A stretch of 64,000 nt of DNA from the NCBI GenBank assembly GCA_002189035.1, contig CM007992.1:3410001-3474000 (forward strand). Reading direction: 5' to 3'. The stretch comes from Utricularia gibba (Eukaryota; Streptophyta; Magnoliopsida; Lamiales; Lentibulariaceae). Shown here in pieces: positions 38,235 through 50,171 of this stretch (position 1 is the first letter of the stretch; the number at the start of each line of letters is the position of its first letter). The position numbers and the translations under genes were made by a program. The notes under the pieces were generated by a model. It did not search any database. It saw only the letters and a program-made list of their open reading frames with translations, and was not told where the DNA came from.

Positions 38235-39035
38235 TTATACAGGAGTTTTTGTGACCATTACTACCTTAAGACTCCGAAGAGGGGTGCGGTGGTTGCTGAG
38301 GCCACATTTGCTGAGTGATGAAGGGACGAGGCTGCTGGATATAAAGAGTGGATCAACAGGCTTTCCTACAAACATGCCCGGGACTCCAACTGATGACTGT
38401 GGAGGCTGACGAGGCATGTAGTAATATGGAAGTCCTTCAGTGGGAGCCCCCATCGGGACAGGCCCTCTTGGAACCGAAGCAAGCATCTCATCCTTCAGGT
38501 CCTCCCGTGGCACAATGTCAACCAAGAAGTCGAATATGTCGGTCCTTGTAATGGCTGCAGCGATGTCATTTTTCTGAAGGGTCCTCCTTTTGCTCTCCTC
38601 GGTGTGATTCCATGCTCGTAAAGTCAGCTCAAGGATGAACATTTCACATGCTCGGGCGAAGATGACAGGGGCTTCAGCAGATATCATTCGAACATCCTCA
38701 TCAGCTTTCATTATTTTCTTGATCCTCGCCAATGGCAAGCTGTGGTTCTTGAAATCTCTCACCTGATCGATTTCTTCATACTGGTTAGCCCAGAACTGCT
38801 GGAGCTGCTGCTGCAATTGCTGCTGCTGTTGCTGATGCATGTGTTGATAAGCAAGCTGTTGCTGTGCCAGATGAACAGCAGACTGGGCGGGAAGACCGGA
38901 GGCGTGAGGAGATTCAGCTGAGGCGCCGGATAAACCTAGAGGGGCTCCAGTAACTTGGTTGCTCTGATACGGATTCATACTAAACAGGCCCTGACTGGAG
39001 CTGCCTGGAACCTGAGCGTTTCCCTGCTGCTCCAT
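38235..39035 (-). CDS. NF-YC transcription factor subunit, C-terminus frameshifted
   Basis: The product is the C subunit of the heterotrimeric CCAAT-binding factor NF-Y, which pairs with NF-YB through a histone fold; NF-YC3/4/9-type proteins act in flowering and light or hormone signalling. The 266-codon frame has no introns. It has a glutamine-rich N-terminal half with HMHQQQQQQLQQQLQQFW, followed by the core LPLARIKKIMKADEDVRMIS, APVIFARACEMFILELTLRA and IAAAITRTDIFDFLVDIVPR. After GKPVDP at about 38350 the familiar proline/glutamine-rich tail (QQPRPFITQQMWPQQPP) lies in another frame, as if one base were missing near 38347-38352. The restored frame would stop at 38266. The histone fold is intact, so the protein may work. 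A 5'-UTR intron is likely between about 39580 and 39055. Confidence 0.9.
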   Translation of the reverse strand: MEQQGNAQVPGSSSQGLFSMNPYQSNQVTGAPLGLSGASAESPHASGLPAQSAVHLAQQQLAYQHMHQQQQQQLQQQLQQFWANQYEEIDQVRDFKNHSLPLARIKKIMKADEDVRMISAEAPVIFARACEMFILELTLRAWNHTEESKRRTLQKNDIAAAITRTDIFDFLVDIVPREDLKDEMLASVPRGPVPMGAPTEGLPYYYMPRQPPQSSVGVPGMFVGKPVDPLFISSSLVPSSLSKCGLSNHRTPLRSLKVVMVTKTPV

Positions 39036-40341
39036 TTGTAGTTCTTAGAAACCCTACAAAGGTTTCAGCTTTCAAACAACCATCATCCAGTATCCAAAAA
39101 CGCGTACACAAATGATCATCTTAAGCAGCAACACTCTCAGAAATAATAAAATAATGGGTTGAGAATGATTAAAAAAGCAAAAGATGTTTCCACTGAAACT
39201 CAAAACAGTCAAGCTCCATCAATTGTTCATCTACTCTGCAGATAGAAACTAAGAACAGCAACTACCTTTTTAACTTCTAAATTAACAAAACCAACCTTCA
39301 CTCAATCCACTCAATCATGCCAAGGCCTAATACTATATTCATGAATCATTCAGCATGGTTAATCTGATAATCAAAACTCTGTGCTAACCTAACCAACCCA
39401 AGTTGCTACAATATCCATGAAATGAACCCTCCCCCTACCATGCATCCCACCAAAAAAAAGTCACACTTACAGCAGAAAGCCCCAAAACATGCAAAAACTA
39501 TCCTATGAAATCAATAAAACCTCAAAAAAGTGTAACATAAATCCAAACCGCTGGACCCCGGATACATACACAAACCCTGTACCTGGTGATTGGAGCCAAC
39601 GAAGTTTGAAGCAACGATTAACAACTAGTTAGGGTTTCTGGGAAACGCAAAAGCGATTCCAAATCCAAAAACAATTCGTCAACGAGCCCATAAACCGCTT
39701 TCAGTATTCAACGACGCCTAAAAATCTGTAGCCGATTTGCTCATACATCACACCATACCGCTACACTTCTACACACGCGCGGATATATATAAATTCAGTG
39801 CACTCACACACACACGCACAAAAATAGGCGCGTCAGCATCTACGCCGCCGTGGCAATCGTCCGCTCCAAATCCTGGCTCATGGTTCCGTTCGCCATGCCC
39901 TGTCGAACCCAAGGCGGTGCTAGTTCGCAGTTTTACCAATTAAACCATTATTTAATATATAATTAAAATATATTATCAAATTAAAACCTCATTAATTAAA
40001 ATAATTACATACGAAACCGCCATGGACACGACAACCGAACCGCCAGCTCACGACAGCCGGCCGGCCTAACCGGATACGGCCAACCCAGAAATTCATTTCT
40101 ATGCACACAAGAGAAACGAAACCTCAATTGCTTTTTATTAGCTTTGTGTACAACAAACACAAGGGAAAGTAAACCGAACGAGTCACTGCAGAAAACCGAA
40201 CAAGCTACGAACCCGGTTCTTGTACTGCATTGGAGCCCCGGCAAAGGATCTCTTACTGTAACAGGATAGGCACATCTATTTCCCTAATGCGATCACGCTT
40301 GCCCCCTCACCTGTAATGACATTCTCTAATCAGCACAGGGT
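39036..40341. other. NF-YC leader and spacer
   Basis: From 39055 to about 39580 there is a probable leader intron of NF-YC: on the minus strand the donor is CACCAG/GTACAGG and the acceptor ends CTTTGTAG just before the start codon. The leader exon and promoter lie at about 39580-39800, and the rest is spacer. No other gene was recognised. Confidence 0.5.
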
Positions 40342-41514
40342 TCAATCATTGGATCCTACTACGAAGTTGCAACTGACAGGAATGTGTGTGAACTGAAGGG
40401 CTTCAATGAGGAGCCAGTGTGATTCTTGTGGTGTGTGGAGCTCTAGACATGGAGATCTGGAAGTGGGAAAATGAGTAAATGTTGGAAGAGGCTCTATTAC
40501 CATGAACTTGGCTCCCCAGATTTCTTCCTCTGGGGCAAAGACAGCAGTGATCTTGTTTTTGGGGTTCTCATAGCATCTGATTTCCCCGAACTCGGTGGAG
40601 AAGAAGCACCCTGCAGAAGTGTTTAACCGGAGGTGAGATCATGGAAATACTGCAATTTGTATGGTGAGAAAGTCATATCCACCTTGTGGGAATGAAGCGA
40701 GGGACTTCCCACAGGCGCCCTTGAGCAAATTTGCATCGTTCCCGAAAGCAACATAGCCATCTGCAGTTATTCCCCAGTACAGAGGAACCTTATTTTCTTG
40801 ATCCTGAAACAGATTGAAACATTGTTTAGCAATGATATTAAGGGGAATGTTGAAGTCGATTGAGGATCACTCACTGTAGCAACAAATAAAGTTGATGTGG
40901 ACTTGTCAAAGATGATGAAAGAAAATCTCCCATCCAAATGGCCAACCATGTGGCTTGCTGGATAGGGAGCTCGATCACGAAGCGCCTTGTAGGCTTCAAT
41001 CACTAGAAGAACTTCGTTTGCAGATTTTGCCAAACCGTATTGCTGTTTCAAACTCCCCAGATTATCTAGAGCTCCCTCGAATAAACAGAATATGTCGTCT
41101 TTGACAGCAAATGACCTGCAAATCATCGTAAATAAGTCAGATCCACGTGAAATCTGGAACCCTCATCTCTTCAACAACACAAAGAAATGCATCAGGGGAG
41201 TCGCCATTCGCATCTCAGCAACTCAGATGGCAAATCTAGACAAAACCCACAAACCAATTTCGTCCAAACTGCTTAATCCAACTGGATTTGGAGACAAAAG
41301 AAAGAACATGCCTCGGCTGTAAAATGGACTCGTTCGAGTGAGTGTAAGCAAGGTTGACTTCACTTCCGACCTGCATCGACACCGCGGACGAATTAGCATC
41401 CAAAAACCGAGCCAAAAGCTTATCCGCCGTGGCCTTGGGTGACGGCGTCTTGCTCCCTGCCGTCACCAGCTCCTCCGGCGGCGACACTATCGAGCTGCTG
41501 AAGATTCCCAACAT
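40342..41514 (-). CDS. TSJT1/aluminium-induced-like protein (DUF3700)
   Basis: The family has an N-terminal-nucleophile glutamine-amidotransferase fold and is known as stem-specific TSJT1 or aluminium-induced protein with YGL and LRDR motifs; its function is not well defined. Exons join in frame: 41514-41312, 41115-40875, 40803-40683 and 40610-40342, 277 residues. The start MLGIFSSSIVSPPEELV is the family N-terminus, and an upstream ATG at 41574 was rejected. Landmarks are SFAVKDDIFCLFEGALDNLG, QQYGLAKSANEVLLVIEAYK, ALRDRAPYP and KVPLYWGITADGYVAF. The first intron requires a GC donor (CCGAG/GCATGT). The C-terminus is uncertain: reading through gives KFMVIEP, resembling the family's TFKVEGP, whereas a possible 44-nt intron at 40457-40500 would instead end the protein at 40403. 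Confidence 0.88.
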
Positions 41515-41599
41515 CTTCTCAAAAACACCCCGAATTCCACTCCAAGCAGACACTCGAGCTACTTTTCCGGCCAATGAAACGACTCTCCTGTACCGTCCT

Positions 41600-43265
41600 C
41601 ACGAAGATCCCACTTTATAGCGGTGACAGGGCACCGAATTGCAATTTCAACAAATTAGGGGGCCGATCGAAATAATAATCACTGAACTTTTGGGTAAATA
41701 TCTTGGTAAGAGTGGGACCCATTCCACGGCCCCACACGCGATCCAATAATTTGCTCTGTGCCCCATCCCATTATATAAAAATATTATTTAAAAAAAATCA
41801 ATCAATTATTGGTTTGTTGCTTTGACTTCTTTTATTTCCAGCCTTTTCTTTTACTTTCCGAATTTTATGTGGGTATAAATATTCTGTAGTATAAATAATC
41901 CAAAAAATGAAATTTCAAATAAATTTAAAAAAAAAAATCCAAATTTTGAGAATATTTCATTAGTGAAAAAAAAATCTAAAATCCAAAATTTCGATAAAAT
42001 TTAAAATATTTCCCAATTGCTTTATAATGTTTGATAGAATATTTTAATTTATTTATATGAATAAAATGAATTTAAATAAAGATGAAAAATTCAATATATA
42101 AAATCAAGATTATTATTTAAAAAAGAATTGAATATCATGTATTAGACATAAATTTTGGTAATTGATTGAAAAAAGTACATAATATTTTTCAATTAAAAAA
42201 TAATTTTTTTAAAAGGTGAAAAAGAATAATAATACATATTATTGTATGGATTTGGATTTGAAAACCATGGTACGGTACCCGGTTTCCTTATATAGTTTTT
42301 TTCTTTCTGTGGGCGGAATGGATGACGAGAATTTCATTCCAAACTGCTCCCACTCTTTACCCATCCAAAAGTAGAAACTCCTTTTGATTTACGTAACCAA
42401 ATCGTGTTTCTTTTTTTCAATTAATAATTTATCGTCAATTATAAAATCTTGCCGTACCGTTTGTTATTTATATATTAAATAAATGTATTCATTTAAATCA
42501 ATTTTTAAGGATTAAGTTTCATCCTTGTGTATTTTGTCCCTAAATTTAACATACCTTGCAACAAATACTCTGCAACGCCCATTGAACACAACCGAGGGAT
42601 TTTATATTAAATTTTTATTATGTTAAATGTTTTATTTCAATAAACGGAATTTTTTACGTTAAATTTTATATGAATAATTTGATAAAAGGAATTTTAGAAA
42701 TTATTTTAATAAAATAGTAAACCAATGAAAATCAATTTTACACATTAATTTTGAAGATCAAATGTTAGCCTCCCAGTGAGGACTCAGGGAATGCGAGTGC
42801 AGTTCAGTTGTCTTGCAATTCTTGGATTACTCACTGAAGCAGGAGACGAAAGCACTGCGAGCCCACCATTTGGGTTGTTATATACAAGCTTCGGATGGAG
42901 AAACAAAGGCGGCGGCAGGAAGAAGCATGAGCTCTTGAAGTGGAACCGATGGGGGAAACTGTAACAGCGAATGTCAACCCTGCTGCTGCTGGAGCTCCAT
43001 TGCTTCTTCTGGGGTTTTGGTTCCAAGTTTTCACTTGTCAGTTCATTAATGGAATCACATACCCTTTCCAGGCGGCCTGATTCCTCCATCTTTTCTAGCT
43101 GTGGAAGATTTTGAAGCCAGGAGATTTCATGGTTACAGAGGAATAAGGCTCTGGAAATCAGGAATCTGGGAGGTTTTCGGTTGAACAAAGGATACTTATG
43201 CTTCTAGAACAGTAGCTCACACAGTCTATATGAGTAGATTTCTCCCTAAACGTATAGCTTACGAG
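41600..43265. other. Spacer with an unrecognised open frame
   Basis: The interval is AT-rich to about 42760. At 42784-43188 a minus-strand frame of 134 codons has a plausible soluble segment (MEESGRLERVCDSINELTSE) followed by unlikely sequence. I could not match it to a family and cannot tell a small gene from the 3' flank of the protease-like gene. Confidence 0.35.
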
Positions 43266-44464
43266 TTAGAACTCCCTCCGGGCATCAAAATCAGAGCATT
43301 TACTGTTCTCGGTGGAAGAAAAACCGAGCATGGAACTTCCCAAGTTGAATTCCAGGAAGCGATTTTCTAGTTGGAGGGAACCAAGAACAATGGGATCATT
43401 CTGGTTCAAGCCTCCATCCATGAATCCCAAACACATTACTTCATCATTGACATGAACAAGTGAATTGCTATGGAAAATTCTCCAGGCAACCACCTCACTC
43501 TGCAGAATGAGATCGATAACAGGCAGATCCCTGGCAGCTTTTGAACTGAAACAGATATCAAAAGGAGCTATGGGGGAAACCAGGGAGAAGTTCGAAGAGA
43601 CGGCTGCCTCAACGTATGCCTTGACAAATGTATGATACATCTGTGTTTCCATGGTTGTGTATGGCAACAGAGTGCTAAGCTTCGCACTCACAGAGCCCCT
43701 TTCAGGGAAGCTCAATTTCTTTCCTGAAATCTTAATCGCTTGAAGATTTATGTAGTACCCAAAAGAGTTTTCTTTGTTGGAAATCAGTGGAGTGTAGATG
43801 GTACTACTTTGAGTCTCGAATGGGTTCCCACCCAGAAAAATGGCGCCTCTTGTAGGTGACAAACAGATTGAAAACTTCCTCTCGAAAACCCCAAATGCAG
43901 AGGAAAATTGCGAGGGAAGAGAGATTCTCGAATTACCCAGACCAAGAACGCCCTTGGATGAGGCGGGTAGCCCTTCAGCAATGAATCGGGGGCACACGAA
44001 AACAGGAACTGCTCGATTTTAGCTGAAGAATCAGAGGTTAAATCGTGGAGGAATCGAAGAGCCAATTCGTCTTCATTCATTTCCGAAGACGCAGAAACCC
44101 CAGAAACCGCGTTCTCCGCCGCTAACATACACATCTTGGATTGGCCATCTGACCCACGAGAACAGCAGCTTTTCACGCCGTACCCCATGGCGCATTTGAG
44201 CGAGCAGCTGTCAACTGATTTCCGAGATCTAGAAGACGAACCCGCCCCACAATGAACCCAAGCAAACGGGGCATTCAGATCAAGCACAAGCTTCAAAGGG
44301 GCCCGAGTTTGACCCAAAGAAACAGCGGCAACATAGTGAAGAGTTAGCGGATCTTTAGCAACCGAGATCAACGCAGCTTTTGGCAAGATCGCGTTTTGAG
44401 GAACGGAGCCGCTACTACAGCTAACAAGAAGAAACAAAACAATAACCCCAACGGAGGAAACCAT
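43266..44464 (-). pseudogene. Xylanase-inhibitor/EDGP-like aspartic-protease homologue with one frameshift
   Basis: The gene is intronless. It starts with a signal peptide at 44464 (MVSSVGVIVLFLLVSCSSGS) and continues in the TAXI/EDGP/basic-7S-globulin family, extracellular relatives of pepsin-like proteases that often inhibit microbial glycosidases. The first catalytic motif DTG is replaced by DLN in LKLVLDLNAPFAWVHCG, as in the inactive, inhibitor-like members. Landmarks further on are KGVLGLGNSRISLPSQFS, KFSICLSPTRGAIFLGG and FVKAYVEAAVSSNFSLV. The frame breaks at a five-C run (43988-43992 as G on the plus strand): upstream homology ends at FSCAP, and downstream homology resumes as RFIAEGLPASSKG one base out of phase. 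One missing base explains it, so this may be a sequencing error or a young pseudogene. Otherwise it is full length, about 399 codons. Confidence 0.85.
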
Positions 44465-45042
44465 GGAAACAACCCAGCTTGATAGTGGCTGCAGTATCCG
44501 CGGCGGAAAGTCGCTGCTACCATATACATATGCTGAAATTCTCCATTCGTCCTGGATAAGATAAGCAGAATTGAACACCTTTTGGATAGATATGCCACGC
44601 CCATGCCTGCTCATTTCCACCTACCGGATACGTGGCAGCGACGGCAGCATAGGAGGAAAAAAACAAAACCTTTTCATATTAAGTTATCTTCTCATCTTAA
44701 AATTAATAAATGTATCCGATACAAAAAAAAAGGGATATCCAGTATTGGATTCCGGAGTCCTGCATTCAAAAGACGGGACAGGACTCACCTCCGGCCGGCG
44801 CGGTAGTAATTCGCCGCCACCTGCCCCGGCACCGCCGTCCGGGTCTTCTTGCTCGGCGTAATTGATGTATTTTAAGTAATATTTCAACCCCGACCCTAAT
44901 AATTAAATCAAACCGGGTCCCACTAAGGACACATTGGTAATTTACAAATTAACAACAGAACACCATGTGAGGGGTATATATGTCTTATCACACGATATGT
45001 TATACGATCATGCCATGTCATGCCACCATGTTCATCCAGCAC
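44465..45042. other. Spacer
   Basis: On the minus strand a GC-rich piece (about 44860-44788) ends at a good donor CGGAG/GTGAGT and could be an exon of an unrecognised gene. Otherwise the interval is promoter of the protease-like gene and 3' flank of the HIPP gene. Confidence 0.35.
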
Positions 45043-46472
45043 TCACATTATGCTGCAGCTTTGAGTGTTTTCATCGCTGAACATCGAGTAATGGTCGCCC
45101 CGATCGTCCGGCGGGGACGGCGGGTAGTACATGTACGGCGGAGGGTAAGAGGAAGGCATGTAGCTGACGGCGGGCGGCGGGGGGGCGTACACCATCGGAT
45201 GAAACCTCTCGTTGCCGTTGGCCCTCTGTGAATTCATCATCATCGTGGCGTATTGTTGCTGCTGGTGGTACGGATTCCCGGGCATCGCACCGACGGTGGA
45301 GGGGACCGGAAAAGATGGGAGGTTTGGGATATGGGTCATGCCAGATGATGCATTCATGGGGATGCCATGGTGCCCATCAATCATACCCTTCTTTGACCCA
45401 TAATTACCTAAGAAACTGAGAGCCGCACCACCGGCGCTGCCGTACTTGGTCGGCATCCCATCGCCGGTTTTGCTCTCCGGCTTCCCACCTTTCCCCTGAA
45501 TCTGGTTCCCTCCTCCACCACTACCACCGCCCTTCTTGTCCTCGCCGCCGAAATTGATCGAAACGGAAAGTGGCTCCTTTCTTAGAGGGATCCAACATAT
45601 TCTTATTCATCATCATCTGGGGAATTTTTCCACTTGCAGGCTTCAGTTTAGGTTCAGTCTCATCCTCAAATTCATCTTCATCCTCAAGATCATCATCATC
45701 ATCAAATTCCTCATCAGATTCAAACTCGTCATCGCTAAAATCATCCTCCTCTGGCAACGTAAACCTCACACACTTCTGATCTTTACCGTTTCCAGGAGGT
45801 TTCATCTGGGCCAAATGATTCTTTAGATCCTGGATCCCCTTAATCTGATGGGATTCACTTGCCACTTCTGAGGATGATTCTTGTTGTTCCCACCATCACC
45901 ATTACCAGCATTCTTCCCATTCCCAGGTTGCAGATTCCTCATCTGGTTCACGTTGATAGCATTGCTGGGCTTGGCTGCACCCCAAAGCTCGGCAAACTTC
46001 CCATTCTTGTTGAGCTTCTTGATGAGTGTAGCTGGATCAACATTACCTGAAACTGTAACCTTTCCCAGCTCTGCATCTATGGAGGTGGTGTACACACCTG
46101 TTTCAAAAAGATGGCAACAGGAAGAAAAAGAAAGTGTAAAGATGTCCTTTTGACCAGTCCATTGCTCTAATCGCTGTGATTCGTTACAGCACGAGGAATC
46201 TAGATAAAGCATTCACATTCCATACCCTCAATCTTGTGCAAGGTTTTCTTCACTTTCTGTTTACAGCCATCGCAGTGAATATTGACTTTGAGGACGCATG
46301 TCTGTAGTTAACCAGAAGAGGGGAAAAAAAGCGTTAAGTAGAATAACAGAACAAAAACAAAAGCTTACAGCCGAAGGAACACGTTCGCAGAAAAAATACA
46401 ATTAAAAAGGACAGTGAGAAAAAAGAAGAAGAAGAAGCTCACCTGGATCTTCAAAAACTGTTCACTACTCAT
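45043..46472 (-). pseudogene. Heavy-metal-associated isoprenylated plant protein (HIPP) with frame breaks
   Basis: HIPPs bind metals through an HMA domain and are membrane-anchored by a C-terminal isoprenyl group. Exons are 46472-46443 (MSSEQFLKIQ), 46301-46226 ([19 protein letters not shown], with the CDGC metal-binding motif) and 46097 onward (GKVTVSGNVDPATLIKKL). An asparagine/glycine-rich linker, an acidic stretch (LPEEDD and DEFESDEEFDDDDD) and a proline/tyrosine-rich tail follow, ending in the CaaX box CSIM. Two frame breaks interrupt the third exon: near 45864-45870 one base seems missing after HPQK, and near 45577-45585 one base seems added in an A run after DPSKK. Each side reads as HIPP sequence. 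Both breaks are in short homopolymers, so errors in the sequence are as likely as inactivation. Confidence 0.85.
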
Positions 46473-46499
46473 TTTTAATACCTTCAGAAACGAACCCAG

Positions 46500-49400
46500 T
46501 GAGAAGAAACCAAATGGGGTAGATCTGCAACGATGAAGATTTCAAGAAACAACGAAAAGGTCAGTTCCCCAGACGCAGAAAACCCATTGAGAGCGAGAAA
46601 GGACCATTACCCTTAACTCCTCTGTTTCAGAGAAAGGAAACCAAGAAACTTGTGCAGCAGATGATTTCCCTTAAAACAAACAAAACGCAGAGCGATGCAC
46701 AACGAAGAAGAAGACGAAATGAGCTGAAATGGAGGTCTTCCCTCACTCGAACTCCCCTATTTTCGCCATCCCAGATCCCTTAACAGATTGAAAATGCAAT
46801 GAGAGACACCCCCCCTCCAACCCCAACATCCCAGCATGATTCTTTTGCATAACCGTTAGTCCACGGGATTGGGCTAAGGCAGACCATGGTGAAGGGGCTA
46901 GTTAGTCATTTCACTAACCATGGTTAGCAAGACTCCAAAATCTCTTCCATTTATTGCCTGCAAACACTGACAGATGGTCACCCATCAACAAATAAATAAA
47001 TAAATAAATGGAGTATTCAAATTATTACTGCATATTACTGTTTACTATTTAAAAATATATTTTAAAAAAATTATTATGTTTGATACACTGTTTTTGCCGA
47101 CAGACAGATAATTTATAATTATATGAACTAATTCAATCATATTTATCAAAATTTTTATTTTATGTTAGTTATATTTTTAATATTTATTTTAATATACTTC
47201 TAAAAAGTAAAATAATATTTTTAATTATAAAAATATGTCACATATTCGTTTAATTATAATGAATTAAATTATTCCGATGAGGGGTTGGATAGTCATTTAC
47301 CCCGCTCCCCCACATGATTTCGATGTCTCAACTGATTCAATTCCCCAACACCCATGCTACATGCATGAGCCAGTGCCATCATCCATTTATCTTATTAACT
47401 TAAAAAATAATATAGATATATATATATATATATTAATTATTTTTTTCACCACATGATGGTTATTTTTTCAAATCATGTTACATGCATGTGCCATGCATTC
47501 CTTGAAAAGATAATTAATAATTTTAAAAATATGTTAAAAAATTGCAAAAAATTCCTTTTTTAAATTGTCCGCATTATAATTCATATAATTTAATTTCATT
47601 ATTGATAATGATTCATGAATTATGCATGGTCAAAAACAATTGTACTGAGTTGACTAACCCTTAGTACTAGCTAGCATTTTTTTAATCATTTTTATGTTAA
47701 ATTTAGTTATAAAAATAAATATTTGACTTTCAGAATTTTTTTTTTTTTAATAAAAATTATTAATTGAAACCCTCTAATTCGAAATTTTAATTCTTCTGTT
47801 TGAACCGGTTTAAGCTAATTCGATGGTGGTTATGTCTGGGCTTGTGATCCATGGGTCCTACCCGGGCCCGTATACCCGACTCCGGCTCTACCGGGGCCCA
47901 TCAGGTTGATGGGTACTTGCGAAACCGTGTTTGTTCGAGGGAAGTGTGAGGTGTACATCATGGGGGTACAAAGGTAATTTGGTTATGAATAAATATGGGA
48001 GAAATGAGAAGGATACAAAATTGATAATTTTATTTAAAAACATTTATCATTCATACCACTTATTTAAGTGTATTGCACACTTTTATTTAAGAAGTATTAT
48101 CAATTTTATTATCACAATACATGTTCCTCATGTATAATATAATTAGTTTCACATATTTTACTTTTCTAATTTTACATTCATAAAAATAACTCATTCAATA
48201 TTAAAAGAATCTTTATATTTAAATACATTCCCTCATCTATTTTTAATTAATGTGTAATATCATAATCAAACATCTAATCTTACATTCGTACTTTCTTTAA
48301 CACTCAACATCATGTTCTTTATCCCATCATTGACACATGTAAGTATTTAACTCTAATATCAAATATTATGATAAATGATATTAATTATTTTAGCATTCAA
48401 TTCTTATGATTTTATGTTTTTATCTTTCAAGAAAAAAGTTGTAATATCATAATATTAAATATTATCACGAGTATATTTGTGTTACATTTATCAATTTTTC
48501 TGGTTTTTAAAAAATTTGACAATTTTATCATTTTTTACTACAAAAAGGGAAAAAAGTTCTGAAGATGGAGATGGAAATTATGAATGTAGGTGTGGACCGA
48601 GAACTGGATGGCTATGGACAACACAGCGCTTGGTGCAACGAAAGAGGTGAAGAAGAACAGCATCACATGTGCAGTTGTAGTAGCAGAAGGCACACGTCCC
48701 GCCCCCGACAGAAGACTGGAAAACGCAGAAACGCATGCGTGTCGTAACATGACGCACCGAAATGGCGAACGGCTGTAGCTCACTGTGATCATCCATTTGC
48801 TTGGGCGAAGACAGGGAGGTGCAGTCGCAGAAGAGCTGAAGTCGCTGTCCTGGTTCAGAGACACCGACACCCAGAAACCATCATGTGATGAGGAAGCGGA
48901 GAAGGGGTTTCGGGAGTTGGATCCATTGCCTGCTGCTGCGGCGCTGGGGCTCTGCAGAGCTGCAGCAAATGTCTCGAGGCTGGGACCAGAGGAGCGCCCA
49001 GATGCAGACGTGATCAGGAATCTGGTCAAGGACGAAGGATCATTGGGGGTGACGGGAGCACCAGGACGCGAAGACTGGACCCAGCTCGGCATATTTGCCC
49101 TCACCTCTTGGGCCACAGCGCCATGGGGAAAGAACCACATCGGAAATCACATTCTTGTTCATGTGACTTGGGTTGTACCCCTAAAGCCTCGATGTAGAGA
49201 TTGTGTGCTTGCCTACATTATGATACTTAAGTTGGACATAAAAAAAGCTTATTTTATATCAAAGAACATATGTTAATTATATATATGGATAAGTAGTGAT
49301 ATTTAAGTACCATGAATAAGGTATTAAACAATTTTATTATTTAGACTTTATGATAGTAAATTATTTTATCATACTCACATGCTTTGAAAATTGAAAATCT

Positions 49401-50171
49401 TCTTTGTGTCAAGATAGGAATCTCAAATCTCATATGTCTTGGTTGTTCTGACCATTTTATACCTTAGCCGAACGCTAACATAAGACTATCTTTAAATACA
49501 AAACCTTCATTGGATGACAAGCATTCCATAACTTGATGTGATTACCTCGAAATGAGTTTCAAAATAGTAGGTTGCAACAACATAAATCATCATGATTTGA
49601 AAGATATCGATATCATTTAATCTATGAACCTCTATCAATTTTTTTAAATTCTTATTTTAATTATTTTAATAACATTTATAGTTTTACTTATTTTTAAAAG
49701 ATATGTACAAACGAAAATGAAACGATAGAAATACAAGATAAAAGATTACCAAAATGGATGATGAGGAGAGTCTATGATGCAACTTCATTTTTTCCCCCCT
49801 GCTTCAAATTTTTTTAATAAAATTTTAAAATTAAAAGTTTTAACTATACAAAAGGTTCAATATCCCAAGCCCATTACTGGGCCCATATGAGGCTCATTTT
49901 ATTTAGGGTTTGAGTAGTTTTAGGCCCATTTAGAGCATTACGGACTATGGTTGTTTTCATGGCTTCTAGGGTTGAGCTTTCAACGAGAGCTAGTCTCTGT
50001 CCGAGACTCGATTTTTTGTTACTCACTTCCGAAGCCTCAATGCGCTTCCTTTTTCTCATTGATTTGCAGGTCGCAGCTTTGAGACCGCAGCGGCTTATGA
50101 TTTTGCCATGAATTGATGTGGGGGGATATCGTTCGTTCTGGCAATTTGGGTTGTGAGAGAAGCCTCCGCGA
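46500..50171. other. Long spacer with one unresolved open frame
   Basis: Most of this is AT-rich with no recognisable gene. The first 350 bp are probably the HIPP leader and promoter, with a long leader intron possible. At 48538-49140 a minus-strand frame of 200 codons, rich in serine, alanine and proline, has normal GC content and contains SLETFAAALQSPSAAAAG. I cannot assign it and do not know whether it is expressed. The stretch 49141-50171 leads into the PPR gene. Confidence 0.45.

Noticed and set aside
40457-40500. A 44-base intron near the 3' end of the TSJT1-like gene
   Set aside because: It is shorter than normal plant introns, and read-through gives a segment resembling the family C-terminus. 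It is kept only as an alternative.
42784-43188. A 134-codon minus-strand frame beyond the EDGP-like gene
   Set aside because: Part looks protein-like but the remainder does not, and it may be 3' flank; support is insufficient.
48538-49140. A 200-codon minus-strand open frame
   Set aside because: It has normal composition and is serine/alanine-rich, but I find no motif, no splice context and no family match. It is mentioned in the spacer entry, not called a gene.
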